Origin: Gordius sp. MW1
Lineage: Eukaryota; Nematomorpha; Gordioida; Gordea; Gordiidae
DNA: 64,000 bases
Reading direction: 5' to 3'
Assembly (NCBI GenBank): GCA_964036665.1
Contig: OZ038527.1
Span: 5,456,001-5,520,000, forward strand
Below, piece by piece: positions 22,501 to 33,483 of this stretch. Below the pieces are notes generated by a model. The model saw nothing but the letters and a program-made list of their open reading frames with translations. It ran no database searches and was not told the DNA's origin. The stretch's first letter is position 1; every line of letters begins with the position of its first letter. A program made the translations under genes and the position numbers.

Positions 22501-25500
22501 AATTAGAAATAACGGGCTATGATTATACCTTTGAAGGAGGTTTCGAATTTTGTGTTAGTTTCTATCGATATATTTTATCGTAAATTAGAATCTAATACCT
22601 ATATTATTTTTTTAAATATTACTTTTTAGGTTTTCTATGAAATCACAATCTAATTAAATGACATATATTAACCCAATAAAAAAATATATAAGCATTTATA
22701 AGGTTAAAAATATATATTACATAGTTGGCTGTCTGTTAGACCATCTATAATAAATTTTTAGGTTATATATAAAATTTGGCCAATGGTCATTTTTTTTCAT
22801 TGGTAAGCAGCCAGGACACGGTAAAAGTGGATATAAATTCATAAGTCAAAAAAAACGAAAAAAAAAATTTTCGAATCACATTTTGGCCAATGGTCATTTT
22901 TTTCCATTGGTCAGCAGCCAGGACACAGTAAAAGTGGATATAAACTTATAATAGTCAAAAAAAAACGAAAAAAAAAATTTCGAATCACATTTTGGCCAAT
23001 GGTCATTTTTTTCCATTGGTCAGCAGCCAGGACACGTTAAAAGTGGATATAAATTCATAATAGTCAAAAAAAACTAAAAAAAAATTTTCGAATCACATTT
23101 TGGCCAATGGTCATTTTTTTCCATTGGTCAGCAGCCAGGACACGGTAAAAGTGCATATAAATTTATAAGTCAAAAAAAAACAAAAAAAAATTTTCGAATC
23201 ACATTTTGGCCAATGGTCATTTTTTTCCATTGGTCAGCAGCCAACGGACGGCCAAAAAGTCATAATAGCAATGGTAGTAACAGGAACAATCATAATAGTC
23301 AAAAAAAAACGAAAAAATAAACTCGGATTCACATTTTGGCCAATGGTCATTTTTTCATTGGTCAGCAGCCAGCGGACGGCCAAAAAGTCTTATTATCAAT
23401 GATAGTAACAAGAACAATCATAAGAGTCAAAAAAAACTCCGGGATTCTAACCCCAAAACTAGTTAAATTGCATAGCAATTACCAAAATTTAAATATAGAT
23501 ATACTTATGCATTAATTTAACGTAGCAATTAAAACCCGACCCCGCCCGAAAGCGAGGGAGATAGAGATGAGGGGTGGGGCACCTCTTGATAAAGATGAGG
23601 GGTGGGGCACCTCTTTCTCATGCATTAATTTAAAAAATCGATAACCTAATATACCCAATGCAAATAGATAGGGAGGGTAACGGACAGACAACGGACAACG
23701 GACAGACAACGGACAACGGACAACCAAAAACGAGCCCATAAATTGCATAGCAATTAATAGCAATTAAAACCCGACCCCGCCCGAAAGCGAGGGAGATAGA
23801 GATGAGGGGTGGGGCACCTCTTGATAGAGATGAGGGGTGGGGCACCTCTTTATCATGCATTAATTTAAAAAATCGATAACCTAATATACCCAATGCAAAT
23901 AGATAGGGAGGGTAACGGACAGACAACGGACAACGGACAGACAACGGACAACCAAAAACGAGCCCATAAATTGCTTAGCAATTAAAATGTTGACATTTAG
24001 ATATTAATAAACACAAATGTTATTAGCATATGTTTTAAATAAATTTTTAATACCATTGTGATTTAGAAATGTTATCAACATTAAAATATTTATTAAAAAT
24101 TTATAACAGGATTACTTGCCTCAAATATCAACCATGAATCTAATATGTGTTTATAGTGGTCACCAGCTAGTATACACGCATTAGGATCCTCTCCGATTTG
24201 CACATCAAAATTCTTTAAAAATAATGCAAAATAATAAAAATTCATTCTCATAAATTCTATTACATATAAATCATTTCTTTTTATTTAATTTTAATAAACT
24301 TATAAACAATTATAGATGAAATTTAACAAATTTTAAACATATTTTTACTTTTGGCTTTTCATAACTTGTGAAAAACATACCATTGTATTGCGTTACAGTA
24401 TCAAACAAGTGCACCCTATAACATTCTATAACCTTTGATAGGGCAAAGTAAAAATTCTGTGAAGTTTGCTCATTGGCATTACTTTGGCTTATCCATTTAT
24501 TGAGAGCTAATCTAATTTCTTTCCTTAACCATAAGCTTCGACACTAAGTTAAGCAATATATAATATTAAATTAATAAAGTTAAGGTAGCAAAAATAATTT
24601 ACCTTTTGGTTATATATAAAGGCTAAAATTAAACTAAATAAGTAAAACACTATACATTTTATGCTAATTTGTCTAATTGGCATAGCCTATAGTAAAAGAC
24701 CAAAATTATAATTTTATAAATTTCTCAACGTCATTGCAGGAACAAAGGAGTGTTATTAGTATTAAATATTTTTTTTAATATATCTTTAATTAAATGTGAA
24801 ATTATAAATTATTTAAACTAATTATAAGGTTTTATTAAATTAAATAAAAATTGTTTAAATTTCAATTCTAATAAATTTAAGAATGCCAAAATGTAAATGC
24901 TGATCCAGTAAGCTTTTATTTTATATAAAATAACCTGCCTTAATAATATTGATCATCTTAATAAAAATATTTTAGTTTGTTTTTTTAAAGTTAATGATAT
25001 ACTTATGACAATAAATTACTGTAGTAATAAAATTGATATAAAAGGGGTAATCATATTTTAAAGTTGAAATTTAACAAGATTTGTAGTTTCTAAAATTTGA
25101 TCTCTGACTTTACCTGATCAACTTTTAGTTGATATGGGTAATTTAAATGCAGTTTAAAGTCTTTAATGTGACAATGATAACAAAAATATAATAGTTTTGT
25201 TTAAAAATACTTGTAAAAATATAGCACGTAATTCATCTTCAGAAAAAACATTCATTCTTCTTATCATGCCAATAGTCATAATAGTTGTAGGTAGTTGAGA
25301 GTCATTTTTCAATTTATTAATTAGGGCTTGTAGCATTAAGTTCATATTTTTTTGAACATCATTTTGTAAAATCTAAATTTAAACCATGGAATTTTAATTA
25401 TATTACTTTAATTATCTCAATATCTGGAAATAATGATTGCGTTTTATTAACAAAATCACTTAGTGTTAGAGCTGATTCATAATGTGAATTTTTAATACAA

Positions 25501-25989
25501 ATGTCAATCAATTGTGGGATCTCTAAAATTTCAAGCAATTTTGGATATTTTAATAGTGCTAATTTAGCCTGCTTCTGACTAAAAACCAATAATAGTATGA
25601 TGAATTAAATATCTTAAATTACCTGGTGTAAATTTCTTGACCCTTTTGTAAAAATGTATCATACAATTTTTGAAAAGAAGGAAACAATTCTGACAAAGGT
25701 TGTGTCAGTTGTTTTATTTCATTTAGCTATAGATAATTAAATAACTCTATAACTATTCTTACATCGCTTTTTATAATTTCAGAGTTATCTGAGGCCTCTA
25801 AGAAGGTTTTATAGTTCGAAAATATTAAATTGTGTAATTTTTCTTGTATAATTTTCTGTTGAAAATCAATCTGTTTATATATATCACCTAAAAAAATTAA
25901 GAAAATTTCTTTATTATACCTAATGATGAATTTTTATCTTCTGAAATCAATGTTGTTATAGTTTCATTAATATCTTTGTTAAAATCCAT
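19497..25989 (-). CDS. COG8: COG8-like gene: conserved oligomeric Golgi complex subunit 8 (complete, 11 exons)
   Basis: COG8 is part of lobe B of the COG tethering complex, which captures retrograde vesicles at the Golgi. Exons (minus strand): 25989-25920, 25887-25763, 25726-25623, 25578-25407, 25372-25211, 24543-24381, 24212-24120, 21508-21303, 20819-20546, 19985-19716, 19565-19497, giving about 568 residues (family about 600). Diagnostic blocks: EILEIPQLIDICIKN, IGMIRRMNVFSEDELR, VIECYRVHLFDTVTQYN, YLGSSLSRVRADI and LFPQTALEQALGI, all in family order. Nine of ten junctions keep frame. The exon 6/7 junction is off by one base. Introns 1-4 are only 32-44 nt. Intron 7 has a GC donor and holds HINE copy 2. 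Exons 1-7 are AT-rich while 8-11 are clearly more GC-rich. Confidence 0.88.
19716..19985 (-). CDS. COG8: COG8 exon 10
   Basis: 90 codons, phase 0 to phase 0. Contains the conserved AFIEQLVPTIFRYLESLFP segment and LEQALGI. Donor GTATGC follows. Acceptor is AATGAAG. Confidence 0.85.
20546..20819 (-). CDS. COG8: COG8 exon 9
   Basis: Starts after acceptor CGTTAG, completing a codon split with exon 8, and ends with donor GTAAAC in phase 0. Includes a low-complexity Ser/Lys linker and ALYPFCLDATRRVIKAC. A nearby CAG|GTTTGT donor would leave the wrong phase for exon 10. Confidence 0.85.
21303..21508 (-). CDS. COG8: COG8 exon 8
   Basis: Acceptor CGCTTAG. Contains LFDLISGLMERIEDLGG and the signature YLGSSLSRVRADIKPLL. 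Ends in phase 2 with donor GTATCG. Joins exon 7 across the HINE-containing intron in a seamless family alignment (DSWLIFE followed by LTGLF). Confidence 0.88.
21581..23985 (-). mobile_element. HINE-like element, copy 2, in COG8 intron 7
   Basis: Reverse-oriented. The 3' hairpin (GGGCCTTCGGCCC) is at 21587-21599, subterminal repeats at 21688-21707 and about 23959-23982, the tRNA-like module at 21973-22043 and the minisatellite at 22760-23430. The 5' terminal module is duplicated in tandem (about 23516-23756 and 23757-23985), each copy with an ACCCGACCCCGCCCGAAAGC block. It makes up most of the 2.6-kb intron. Confidence 0.7.
21973..22043 (-). other. tRNA-like module in HINE copy 2
   Basis: Same A and B boxes as copy 1. 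The anticodon loop reads TTGTTAA, so the His anticodon GTG is lost to GTT. This shows that decoding capacity is not maintained while promoter boxes persist. Confidence 0.55.
24120..24212 (-). CDS. COG8: COG8 exon 7 with GC splice donor
   Basis: 31 codons including VQIGEDPNACILAGD and ILDSWLIFE. Donor is GCAAGT instead of GT. Acceptor is TTTTTAAAG. The required reading frame is phase 0, while exon 6 ends in phase 1. Confidence 0.8.
24381..24543 (-). CDS. COG8: COG8 exon 6
   Basis: Begins CRSLWLRKEIR after acceptor TTAACTTAG in phase 0. Contains VIECYRVHLFDTVTQYN, a family hallmark. Canonical donor GTATGT leaves one extra base relative to exon 7. Confidence 0.85.
25211..25372 (-). CDS. COG8: COG8 exon 5
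   Basis: 54 codons, phase 0 to 0. Contains NLMLQALINKLKNDSQLP and IGMIRRMNVFSEDELR, among the best-conserved COG8 text. Donor GTATTT. Confidence 0.9.
25407..25578 (-). CDS. COG8: COG8 exon 4
   Basis: Contains LLEILEIPQLIDICIKN and SHYESALTLSDFV, the conserved N-terminal helices. Separated from exon 5 by a 34-nt intron (GTAATA...ATTTAG) and from exon 3 by a 44-nt intron. Confidence 0.9.
25623..25726 (-). CDS. COG8: COG8 exon 3
   Basis: Encodes LNEIKQLTQPLSELFPSF and onward to GQEIYT. Coiled-coil-like. Acceptor CTATAG after a 36-nt intron; donor GTAATT. Confidence 0.8.
25763..25887 (-). CDS. COG8: COG8 exon 2
   Basis: Encodes DIYKQIDFQQKIIQEKL through NSEIIKSD. Acceptor TTTTTTTAG after a 32-nt intron; donor GTAAGA. 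Confidence 0.8.
25920..25989 (-). CDS. COG8: COG8 exon 1 with start codon
   Basis: ATG at 25989-25987 begins MDFNKDINETITTLISEDK and ends in phase 1 at donor GTATAA. Chosen because it is the only ATG in frame with exon 2 at this donor; upstream frame is closed. Confidence 0.75.
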
Positions 25990-26032
25990 TATATAACAAC
26001 GCACAACTTTTGAATTTTAAATCACATGGCTC

Positions 26033-26074
26033 TCAACTCGCCGTAACCATCTCCTCGAAGTCATCCTTGGACAT
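26033..26074 (-). promoter_or_regulatory. Short upstream ORF before COG8
   Basis: Thirteen codons (MSKDDFEEMVTAS) and a TGA, 43 nt upstream of the COG8 ATG. It is noticeably more GC-rich than its surroundings. It may be a uORF in the leader or a relic of a neighbouring exon. There is no proof that it is transcribed. Confidence 0.35.
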
Positions 26075-26649
26075 TTCTATTACATATTAATTAAACTATT
26101 CAAGTTATTTAAAAACATTTCATGTATTGATTAAAGGTGGGATTTTTATAGTTATAATTTTATGATGTGATATAATTCTAAATGAAATATAAAAAAATTT
26201 TAAGCCAATAAGATTATAGTGTAGAATAGTGTTGTAAAAACGGCTGGCTGGTTTTTCCCAGCGTATTGCTAAGCTTAGTCGTTGGCGTTTTTTTTCACCC
26301 AACCTTTTCAGTGTTAGGTGAATTTTCTTGGGAGGGCTTTGGCGTTTGGCGTTTTCGTAAAAAACACCCAAAGCGTTTTGGGTGTTTTTTTTGGGGCACC
26401 TTTGGCGTTTAGGTTTGGGTGTATTAAACAGCTAAAGGGTTTGGGTGGACAATATTATTAACCTTTTGGTTTGGTTTCGGTCGTTTTGGGTTAGGCATGC
26501 AGATATGTCAATTTGTTTATATTGTTCATCATATTTGTGTATTTAGATTTAGGTAATGAACTTTTAATTTAAGAAAGTTAATTATTATGCTTTATAGAAG
26601 TAGGTAGTGAATCAATATGTTTTATTTATGAAAAAAAATTTATGAAGAT

Positions 26650-27985
26650 TTGCCCCCACCCCTTTATTTTTTACCCTCTTTCTCATCTGGGGAAGAACGG
26701 CGGGCAGGTGGGGTGTTTGCCCCCCCCCTTATTTTTTACCCTCTTTCTGATCCGGGGGAGAGGCGGGGGGGGCAGGGCGGTGTTTTGCCCCCTCCCCCCT
26801 AAATTTTTACCCTCTTCCTGATGCGAGGGAGAGGGGGGTGTTTTGCCCCCCCCCCTTATTTTTTACCCTCTTTCTGATGCGAGGGAGAGGGGGGCAGGGG
26901 TGTTTTGTCCCCCCCCCCCCCAATTTTTTCCCCTCTTTCTGATGCGAGGGAGAGGGGGGGCAGAGGGTGTTTTGCCCCCCCCCCTAATTTTTTATCCACT
27001 TTCTGATGCGAGGGAGAGGGGGGCAGGGGGTGTTTTGCCCCCCCCCCTAATTTTTTATCCTCTTTCTAATGCGGGGGAGAGGGAGGCATGGGGGGTGTTT
27101 GATCCCCCCCCCTAATTTTTAACCCTCTTTCTGATCCGGGGGAGAGGCGGGGCATGGGGGGTGTTTTGCCCCCCCCCCAATTATTCACCCTCTTTCTGAT
27201 GCGAGGGAGAGGGGGGGCAGTGGGTGTTTTGCCCCCCCCCCAATTTTTTATCCTCTTTCTAATGCGGGGGTGAGGGGGGCATGGGGGGTGTTTTGCCCCC
27301 CCCCCCTAATTTTTTACCCTCTTTTTAATGCGGGGGAGAGGGGGGCATGGGGGTGTTTTGCCCCCCCCCCTAATTTTTTACCCTCTTTCTGATCCGGGGG
27401 AGAGGGGGGCATGGGGGGTGTTTTGCCCCCCCCCCTAATTTTTTACCCTCTTTCTGATGCGGGGGAGAGGGGGGCAGGGGGGTTTTTTGCCCCCCTCCCC
27501 CCTAATTTTTTACCCTCTTTCTGATGCGGGGGAGAGGGGGGCAGGGGGGTGTTTTGCCCCCCTCCCCCCTAATTTTTTATCCTCTTTCTGATGCGAGGGA
27601 GAGGGGGGTGGCAGGGGGTGTTTCCCCCCCCCCCCAATTATTTACCCTCTTTGATGCGGGGGAGAGGGGGGCAGGGGGCTTTTTTGCCCCCCCCCCTAAT
27701 TTTTTACCATCTTTCTGATGCGAGGGAGAGGGGGGTGGCAGGGGGGTGTTTTGCCCCCCCCCTAATTTTTTACCCTCGTTCTCACCCGGGGAGGAGGGCA
27801 TGGGGGTGTTTTGCCCCCCCCCTTATTTTTTACCCTCTTTCTCACCCGGGAAGGGGGAGCATGGGGGGTGTTTTGCCCCCCCCCCCTATTATTTAACCTC
27901 TTTCTGATGCCGGGGAGAGGGGGGTGGGGTGAATCGCCCCTCTTCTTATTTTTTACTCTCTTTCTCACCCGGGGGGGGGGGGGGC
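26650..27985 (+). repeat. G-run/C-run hairpin minisatellite, left arm
   Basis: About 20 units of roughly 60-75 bp. Each has GATGCGGGGGAGAGG, a G-run, GTGTTTTG, a C-run, then TAATTTTTTACCCTCTTTCT. The G-run, TGTTTTG and C-run form a hairpin in every unit, and the G-runs are potential quadruplexes. Frames read through here are low-complexity artefacts. Confidence 0.9.
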
Positions 27986-29295
27986 CGGAAAGCCCTTTTT
28001 AACCCTTTCAAAATATTTTTGTAAATTTTTGCGGTCACAGTGGTGACAAATGTCATAATCAACATTTTCTAGTGAAATTAATATTTTTTTGAAAATAGAC
28101 TTATTATATGACTGAAAGATATTCTACTATTATAAAAACTATTTTTGGGAAGATTTGCGATCACAGTGGTGACAAATGTCTTAATCAACATTTTCTATTG
28201 AAATTTATTTTTTTTTCTGATTGACTTATTATATGACAAAGATTTTCTAATATTCGAAAATATATTTTTGAAGATTTGCGGTCAACAATTGTCTTAATAT
28301 ACCATATCAATTAAAATAAATTTTTTAATTAAACTTCATTTAAGAAATAAGCTGTATTATTAAATATAATTTTTATATTAAATTTTACCAGTTTAAAAAA
28401 ATTTGCCATCATGGGTAAGTAAGTTTTACTATTTAAGTTATCTGGGCATTTAATGGAAAAACTTGGTATTTCCAAAAAGCATATCATGCTATTAATTACT
28501 ATGCTTTCACAAGGCACCAACACTCTACGTCCTGTTGACTTAGACCTCGCGTTTACAATGCTTATAAGTATCCTAAAAAATATCGGACTTTTCTGAGTAA
28601 CAAAAATGAGTTAAGCATCTTAATTTAAATTATTTATTATTTAATAAGAAACTTAATTTTCTAATTGCTTATGACTTAATTAGTAGTTGACATAATAAAA
28701 AAAGTTTAATTTTCATTTATTTTATTTATAATAATATGATTCGCAACTTCTACATACCTTGATATGCTGTACTGTACGTTAAAAAAGAATGAATGTAAAA
28801 TGATGTAATAAAGAGCCTAGCAAGCCCACGCCACACCATGCCTTGTTGTGCCATGATTTTTTTATATATTTAGTTTAGTACTTAACTTAAATCTGATAGG
28901 TTTAAATCTGGTTTTGCGCATGCATTGCAACGAGAGAAGGAAGAGAGAGGGTGGATTAGTACATGAACACGTACATGCTACATGGGAGTGGTGAGGTGAT
29001 ATGTCGAGTCGCGCGGGATGCCGTTCTCTGATATTGAAAATATAGTTTAAATATAAAATAAAAGGGACATTATATAATTAATAAGTCTTTATCTTTTACA
29101 AGAGGCGAGGAATTCAAAATATATTTGAAATTAAATTTTGTGATTAAAATTGCTATTGCCGGGAATATTTAGAGGGGGATTTGGCTGTCATTAATTTAGA
29201 ATGAATTAAAATATTAATTTTTAATTGAAGGATTGAATTCAAAATCTGCTCTCGAATGACCAGATAAATCTCACTTTATAATCGTTTTCTATTTA
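27986..29295. other. Central spacer of the foldback element
   Basis: Contains about three diverged ~122-126-bp tandem units at 28030-28300, each with CACAGTGGTGACAAATGTC or a remnant. The rest is AT-rich. No transposase or other ORF was recognised. A short frame on the minus strand at 28329-28523 has no support. Confidence 0.6.
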
Positions 29296-30915
29296 TTGAA
29301 AACACCCCACCTGCACCCCTCTCCCGCGCATCAGAAAGAGGGTAAAAAATTGGGGGGGGGGCAAAACACCCCCCATGCCCCCCTCTCCCCCACATTAGAA
29401 AGAGGGTAAAAATTAGGGGGGGGGGCAAAACACCTCCTATGCCCCCCTCCCCTCTCCCCACATCAGAAAGAGGGTAAAAAATAGGGGGGGGGCAAAACTA
29501 CCCCCATGCCCCCCCCTCTCCCCCGCATTAGAAAGAGGGTAAAAAATTGGGGGGGGGGGCAAAACAACCCCCATGCCCCCCTCTCCGCCACATTAGAAAG
29601 AGGGTAAAAAATTAGGGGGGGGGGGCAAAACACCTCCTATGCCCCCCCCCCCTCTCCCCCACATCAGAAAGAGGGTAAAAAATAGGGGGGGGGGCAAAAC
29701 ACCCCCTATGCCCCCCCTCTCCCCCACATCAGAAAGAGGGTAATAAATAGGGGGGGGGCAAAGCACCCCCCATGCCGCCCCCCTCTGGTATCGTTTCAAT
29801 TGACAAAAGTTCATTTGTAAAAATCTCTAAATCTCTAAATCTCTAAACTCCCGTTCTTTAAAAAAATCGCTTCTGTGCAAAATCTAACATAGTCAAAATC
29901 TAATATAGACAATAATTGCTTATGAGCATGCTAGTTTAATAATTTTTTTATGTTTTTAACTCCACAAAATCTAATACAGGCAATAATTGTTTATGCGCAT
30001 GCGCAGTTATAAGTGTGACTTAAAACCCTCTGCGTTTGGTAAGTTTTCCAATATTATTATCATTTATTTTGTAAATTTCACTTCTGTGCAAAATGTATAT
30101 AGGCAAAATGTAATATAGGCAAGGGTTAGGGTTAGATTTAGATATAGGGTTAGGGTTAGATTTAGATATTTAGAGATTTTTACAAATGAACTTTTGTCAA
30201 TTGAACCAGATTCCCCCCCTCTCCCTCTGATCAGAAAGAGGGTAAAAAATTAGGGGGGGGAGCAAAACACCCCCTATTTCCCCTCCCCTCTCCCCCACAT
30301 CAGAAAGAGGGTAAAAAATAAGGGGGGGGGGCAAAACACCCCCCATGCCTTTCCCCTCTTCCCCTGATCAGAAAGAGAATAAAGAATTAGGGGGGGGGGG
30401 GCGCAAAACACCTCCTATGCCCCCCCTCTCCCCCGCATTAGAAAAAGGGTAAAAAATTGGGGGGGGGGGGGCAAAACACCCCCATGCCGCCCCCCTCTCC
30501 CCCTGATCAGAAAGAGGGTAAAAAATTAGGGGGGGGGGGGCAAAACACCCCCCATGCCCCCCCCCTCTCCCCACATCAGAAAGAGGGTAAAAAATAGGGG
30601 GGGGGGGCAAAACACCCCCTATGCCCCCCCCTCTCCTCCGGATCAGAAAGAGGGTAAAAAATTAGGGGGGGGGGCAAAACACCCCCCATGCCCTCTCTCC
30701 CTCGCATTAGAAAGAGGGTAAAAAATTAGGGGGGGGGGGCAAAACACCCCCCATGCCCCCCTCTCCCCCGCATTAGAAAGAAGATAAAAAATTAGGGGGG
30801 GGGGGGGCAAAACACCCCCTGCCCCCCCCCCCTCTCCCTCGCATCAGAAAGAGGGTAAAAAATTAGGGGGGGGTCCCCGGGTGAGAAAGAGGGTAAAAAA
30901 TAAGGGGGGGGGCAA
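29296..30915 (-). repeat. G-run/C-run hairpin minisatellite, right arm
   Basis: Inverted counterpart of the left array, with AGAAAGAGGGTAAAAAATTA as the most constant word. It is interrupted by a 425-bp MITE at 29787-30211. Confidence 0.9.
29787..30211. mobile_element. MITE nested in the right minisatellite arm
   Basis: Inverted termini share CAATTGACAAAAGTTCATTT and then AAAAATCTCTAAAT (left 29796 onward, right 30165-30206 inverted). It is flanked on both sides by CCCCCCTCT from the array unit, compatible with an 8-9-bp duplication. The right part holds GGGTTAGGGTTAG words (30121-30156). Confidence 0.7.
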
Positions 30916-31562
30916 ATCTTCACAAAATTTTTTTTCATAAATAAAACATATTGATTGATTCACTACCTACTTCTATAATGCATAATAATTAACTATAATT
31001 TAATGAATTTACTAGATTGTGACGTCATGATACATTTATTTTTATTTTCTTAAATTAAAAGTTCATTACCTAAATCTAAATACACAAATATGATGAACAA
31101 TATAAACAAATTGATATATTTGCATGCCCAACCCAAAACGACCAAAACCAAACCAAAAGGTTAATAATAAACTCGGGCCTTCGGCCCTCGTGGGAAGGGG
31201 GAGAAGGGAAGGGGAGTAGGGGAAGGGAAGAGGGGAAGGGGGAACTCTTCTATACTCCGTATAAACGTAGCATATTTGCTATGCAATTTATGGGCGAGAA
31301 AGGTGGGAAGGGGCGAGAATGCCTATAGGGGGTATTAGATGCAAAATAATTAGTTAATTAGTTATAGGCCCTTGTAGGGGAGGACATAGGGTAATTATCA
31401 ATGTTAACCAATTCAAAAACGAAAAAAAATTTCGATTTATTTGGCCAATGGTCATTTTTTTCCATTGGTCAGCAGCCAGCGGACGGTCAAAAATTCATAT
31501 TATCATTGGTATTAACATGAACAAATATTAATTTAATTTAAAAAAATTAAAAAAAAAAATTT

Positions 31563-31633
31563 GTCCCCTCCCAGACTTGAACCCCACACCTCCAGTTCAC
31601 AAGCCGGCGCTATAACCACTATACCACGCTGGC
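31563..31633 (-). other. tRNA-His-like module in HINE copy 3
   Basis: Keeps the TTGTGAA anticodon loop as in copy 1 and both Pol III boxes. The acceptor stem does not pair with the 3' side (GGGAGGGGAC). Confidence 0.55.
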
Positions 31634-32125
31634 TTTAAAATAGTAGAAGTTATTATGTTATTTATATAGATAATGAGCCCGATTCGCTCGAAACTTTACC
31701 CGTAGGTGCCCAGGGCGGCCGGGGGTAAAATAACCTTTTCAGATTCCTAAAATACCTTTTCATTTTAAAAATATCGGACATTTCCCTGCCACACGTGCGG
31801 TGTAATATCTATGACACGTAGAAAAATTTTACTAATTATATAAACTTACGCGCGCCATCTAATAAAGTACAATTCGTGTTTGAGTTTAATAGTAGATTCA
31901 ATTTAATTAGAAATAACGGGCTATGATTATACCTTTGAAGGAGGTTTCGAATTTTGTGTTAGTTTCTATCGATATATTTTATCGTAAATTAGAATCTAAT
32001 ACCTATATTATTTTTTTAAATATTAATTGTTACTTTTTAGGTTTTCTATGAAATCACAATCTAATTAAATGAAATATATTAACCCAATAAAAAAATATAT
32101 AAGCATTTATAAGGTTAAAAATATA

Positions 32126-33483
32126 AACAGCTGACTTGCCGCTCTAAGTCTATTTGCCTGAAGTGAGGGGGAATAGAAGAGTAACTACCTCCTTCCCCCC
32201 CTTTCCCTCCGTTAAAACTAAACGCACACACTATCCCCCCTTTCCCTCCGTTAATTTGCCAAAAGCATATAAAAATCAATAATAATAAAAAGGGGTTGAG
32301 GGATGATCTCCTCCACTCCCGCCCCCTAATAATACCAACTCAGCGGTAGAAGGGTAAGATAGGGAGGGGTAGGGGTTTAACGTATAATCAATATAATAAA
32401 AATAAAAAACTCGCTACGTAATTCATAGGTAATTTTTATTTAGTAACGGTAAAGAAATGTAACTAAAATAATTGTTCCATCTTATATGAAAGTTATTAAT
32501 CCTTATAAGAAGTAATTAATCTTTCTTAATGTGTTTTTGTGTGTTTGTGCTAAGGCGTGCGTTTTAGTTGCGAGGGAAGAAGGAAAGGAAACATGTGGGG
32601 GAGTAAGTTTAAGTTTTTGTAATGGATGGGGGAAAATATAAGCCACACAGGTTAAAAAGTTGTTTGAGCAATAAAAAATAAGGCAAATCACATAAACTTA
32701 AAACTATATAACAAACTAATAAAAGGGTCATGGGTGTGGTGGCAGGGAAGGGTAACTATCAAAAGATTTAAAACGTTTTAATTAGTTATTATTAACCACA
32801 ACGAATAAGAAAGAAGATAAAAGAATTACGTTTATCAAAGAAGGGCCGTGCAGGTCTCTGAACTAAAACCATTTTTAATTAGACCCCCCCCCCTTATTGC
32901 GAAGCGTATGACTATATATTTGCATATATCGGTTAATCGCGAATTTTAGATTTAGAAGGGAGTAGCCGCCCGTCCCTGCCGGGGTCGAGAAAAGTAAAGA
33001 CAATGCCATATTAAATTACCTTTTATTAATTTATTGAATTTTGAAAATTTGAATAAATTTCCCTTAATACACATATTTTAAAATTAATATCAAAATGAAT
33101 TTGTTTTAAATTATCTAGAATTACAGTGTCGGATATTCACAAACATTTTCGAGTCCTTAAATCAACAACACAATATATAAAATATCGTTTTATTGCGAAG
33201 CGTATGACTATATATTTGCATATAACGGTTAATCGCGAATTTTTATTCAGGCCCATTTATTTATTTAGGACAACTTGATAGTGATAAAATTCGTGCTCCA
33301 TTTCAATATATAAAATGTATAAGTCTAATATTAAGTTATTTACCATATTAAATTAATTTTATATATAATCCTATTAATTAAAATATATATATTAAAAATT
33401 GAATAAAAAATAATGCAACCTGTCCCCCATATTTTTGTTGCGCGATAATAAAATTTAGAAAATTTTGATGCGTGATAAAATTT
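32126..33483. other. Unshared internal block of HINE copy 3
   Basis: Absent from copies 1 and 2 at this place. It contains two ~54-bp direct repeats (32894 and 33189, TTATTGCGAAGCGTATGACT) and a CCTCCTTCCCCCCCTTTCCC-type polypyrimidine tract duplicated near 32190 and 32235. No ORF recognised. It could be a second nested insertion or acquired host sequence. Confidence 0.5.

Noticed and set aside
26843..28002. Several long Pro/Gly-rich frames across the G/C minisatellite
   Set aside because: They are translations of a tandem repeat, open on both strands, with no start context or homology.
29276..30610. Pro/Gly-rich minus-strand frames in the right array
   Set aside because: Same repeat in inverted orientation; open frames follow from the lack of T/A-rich stops in most of the unit.
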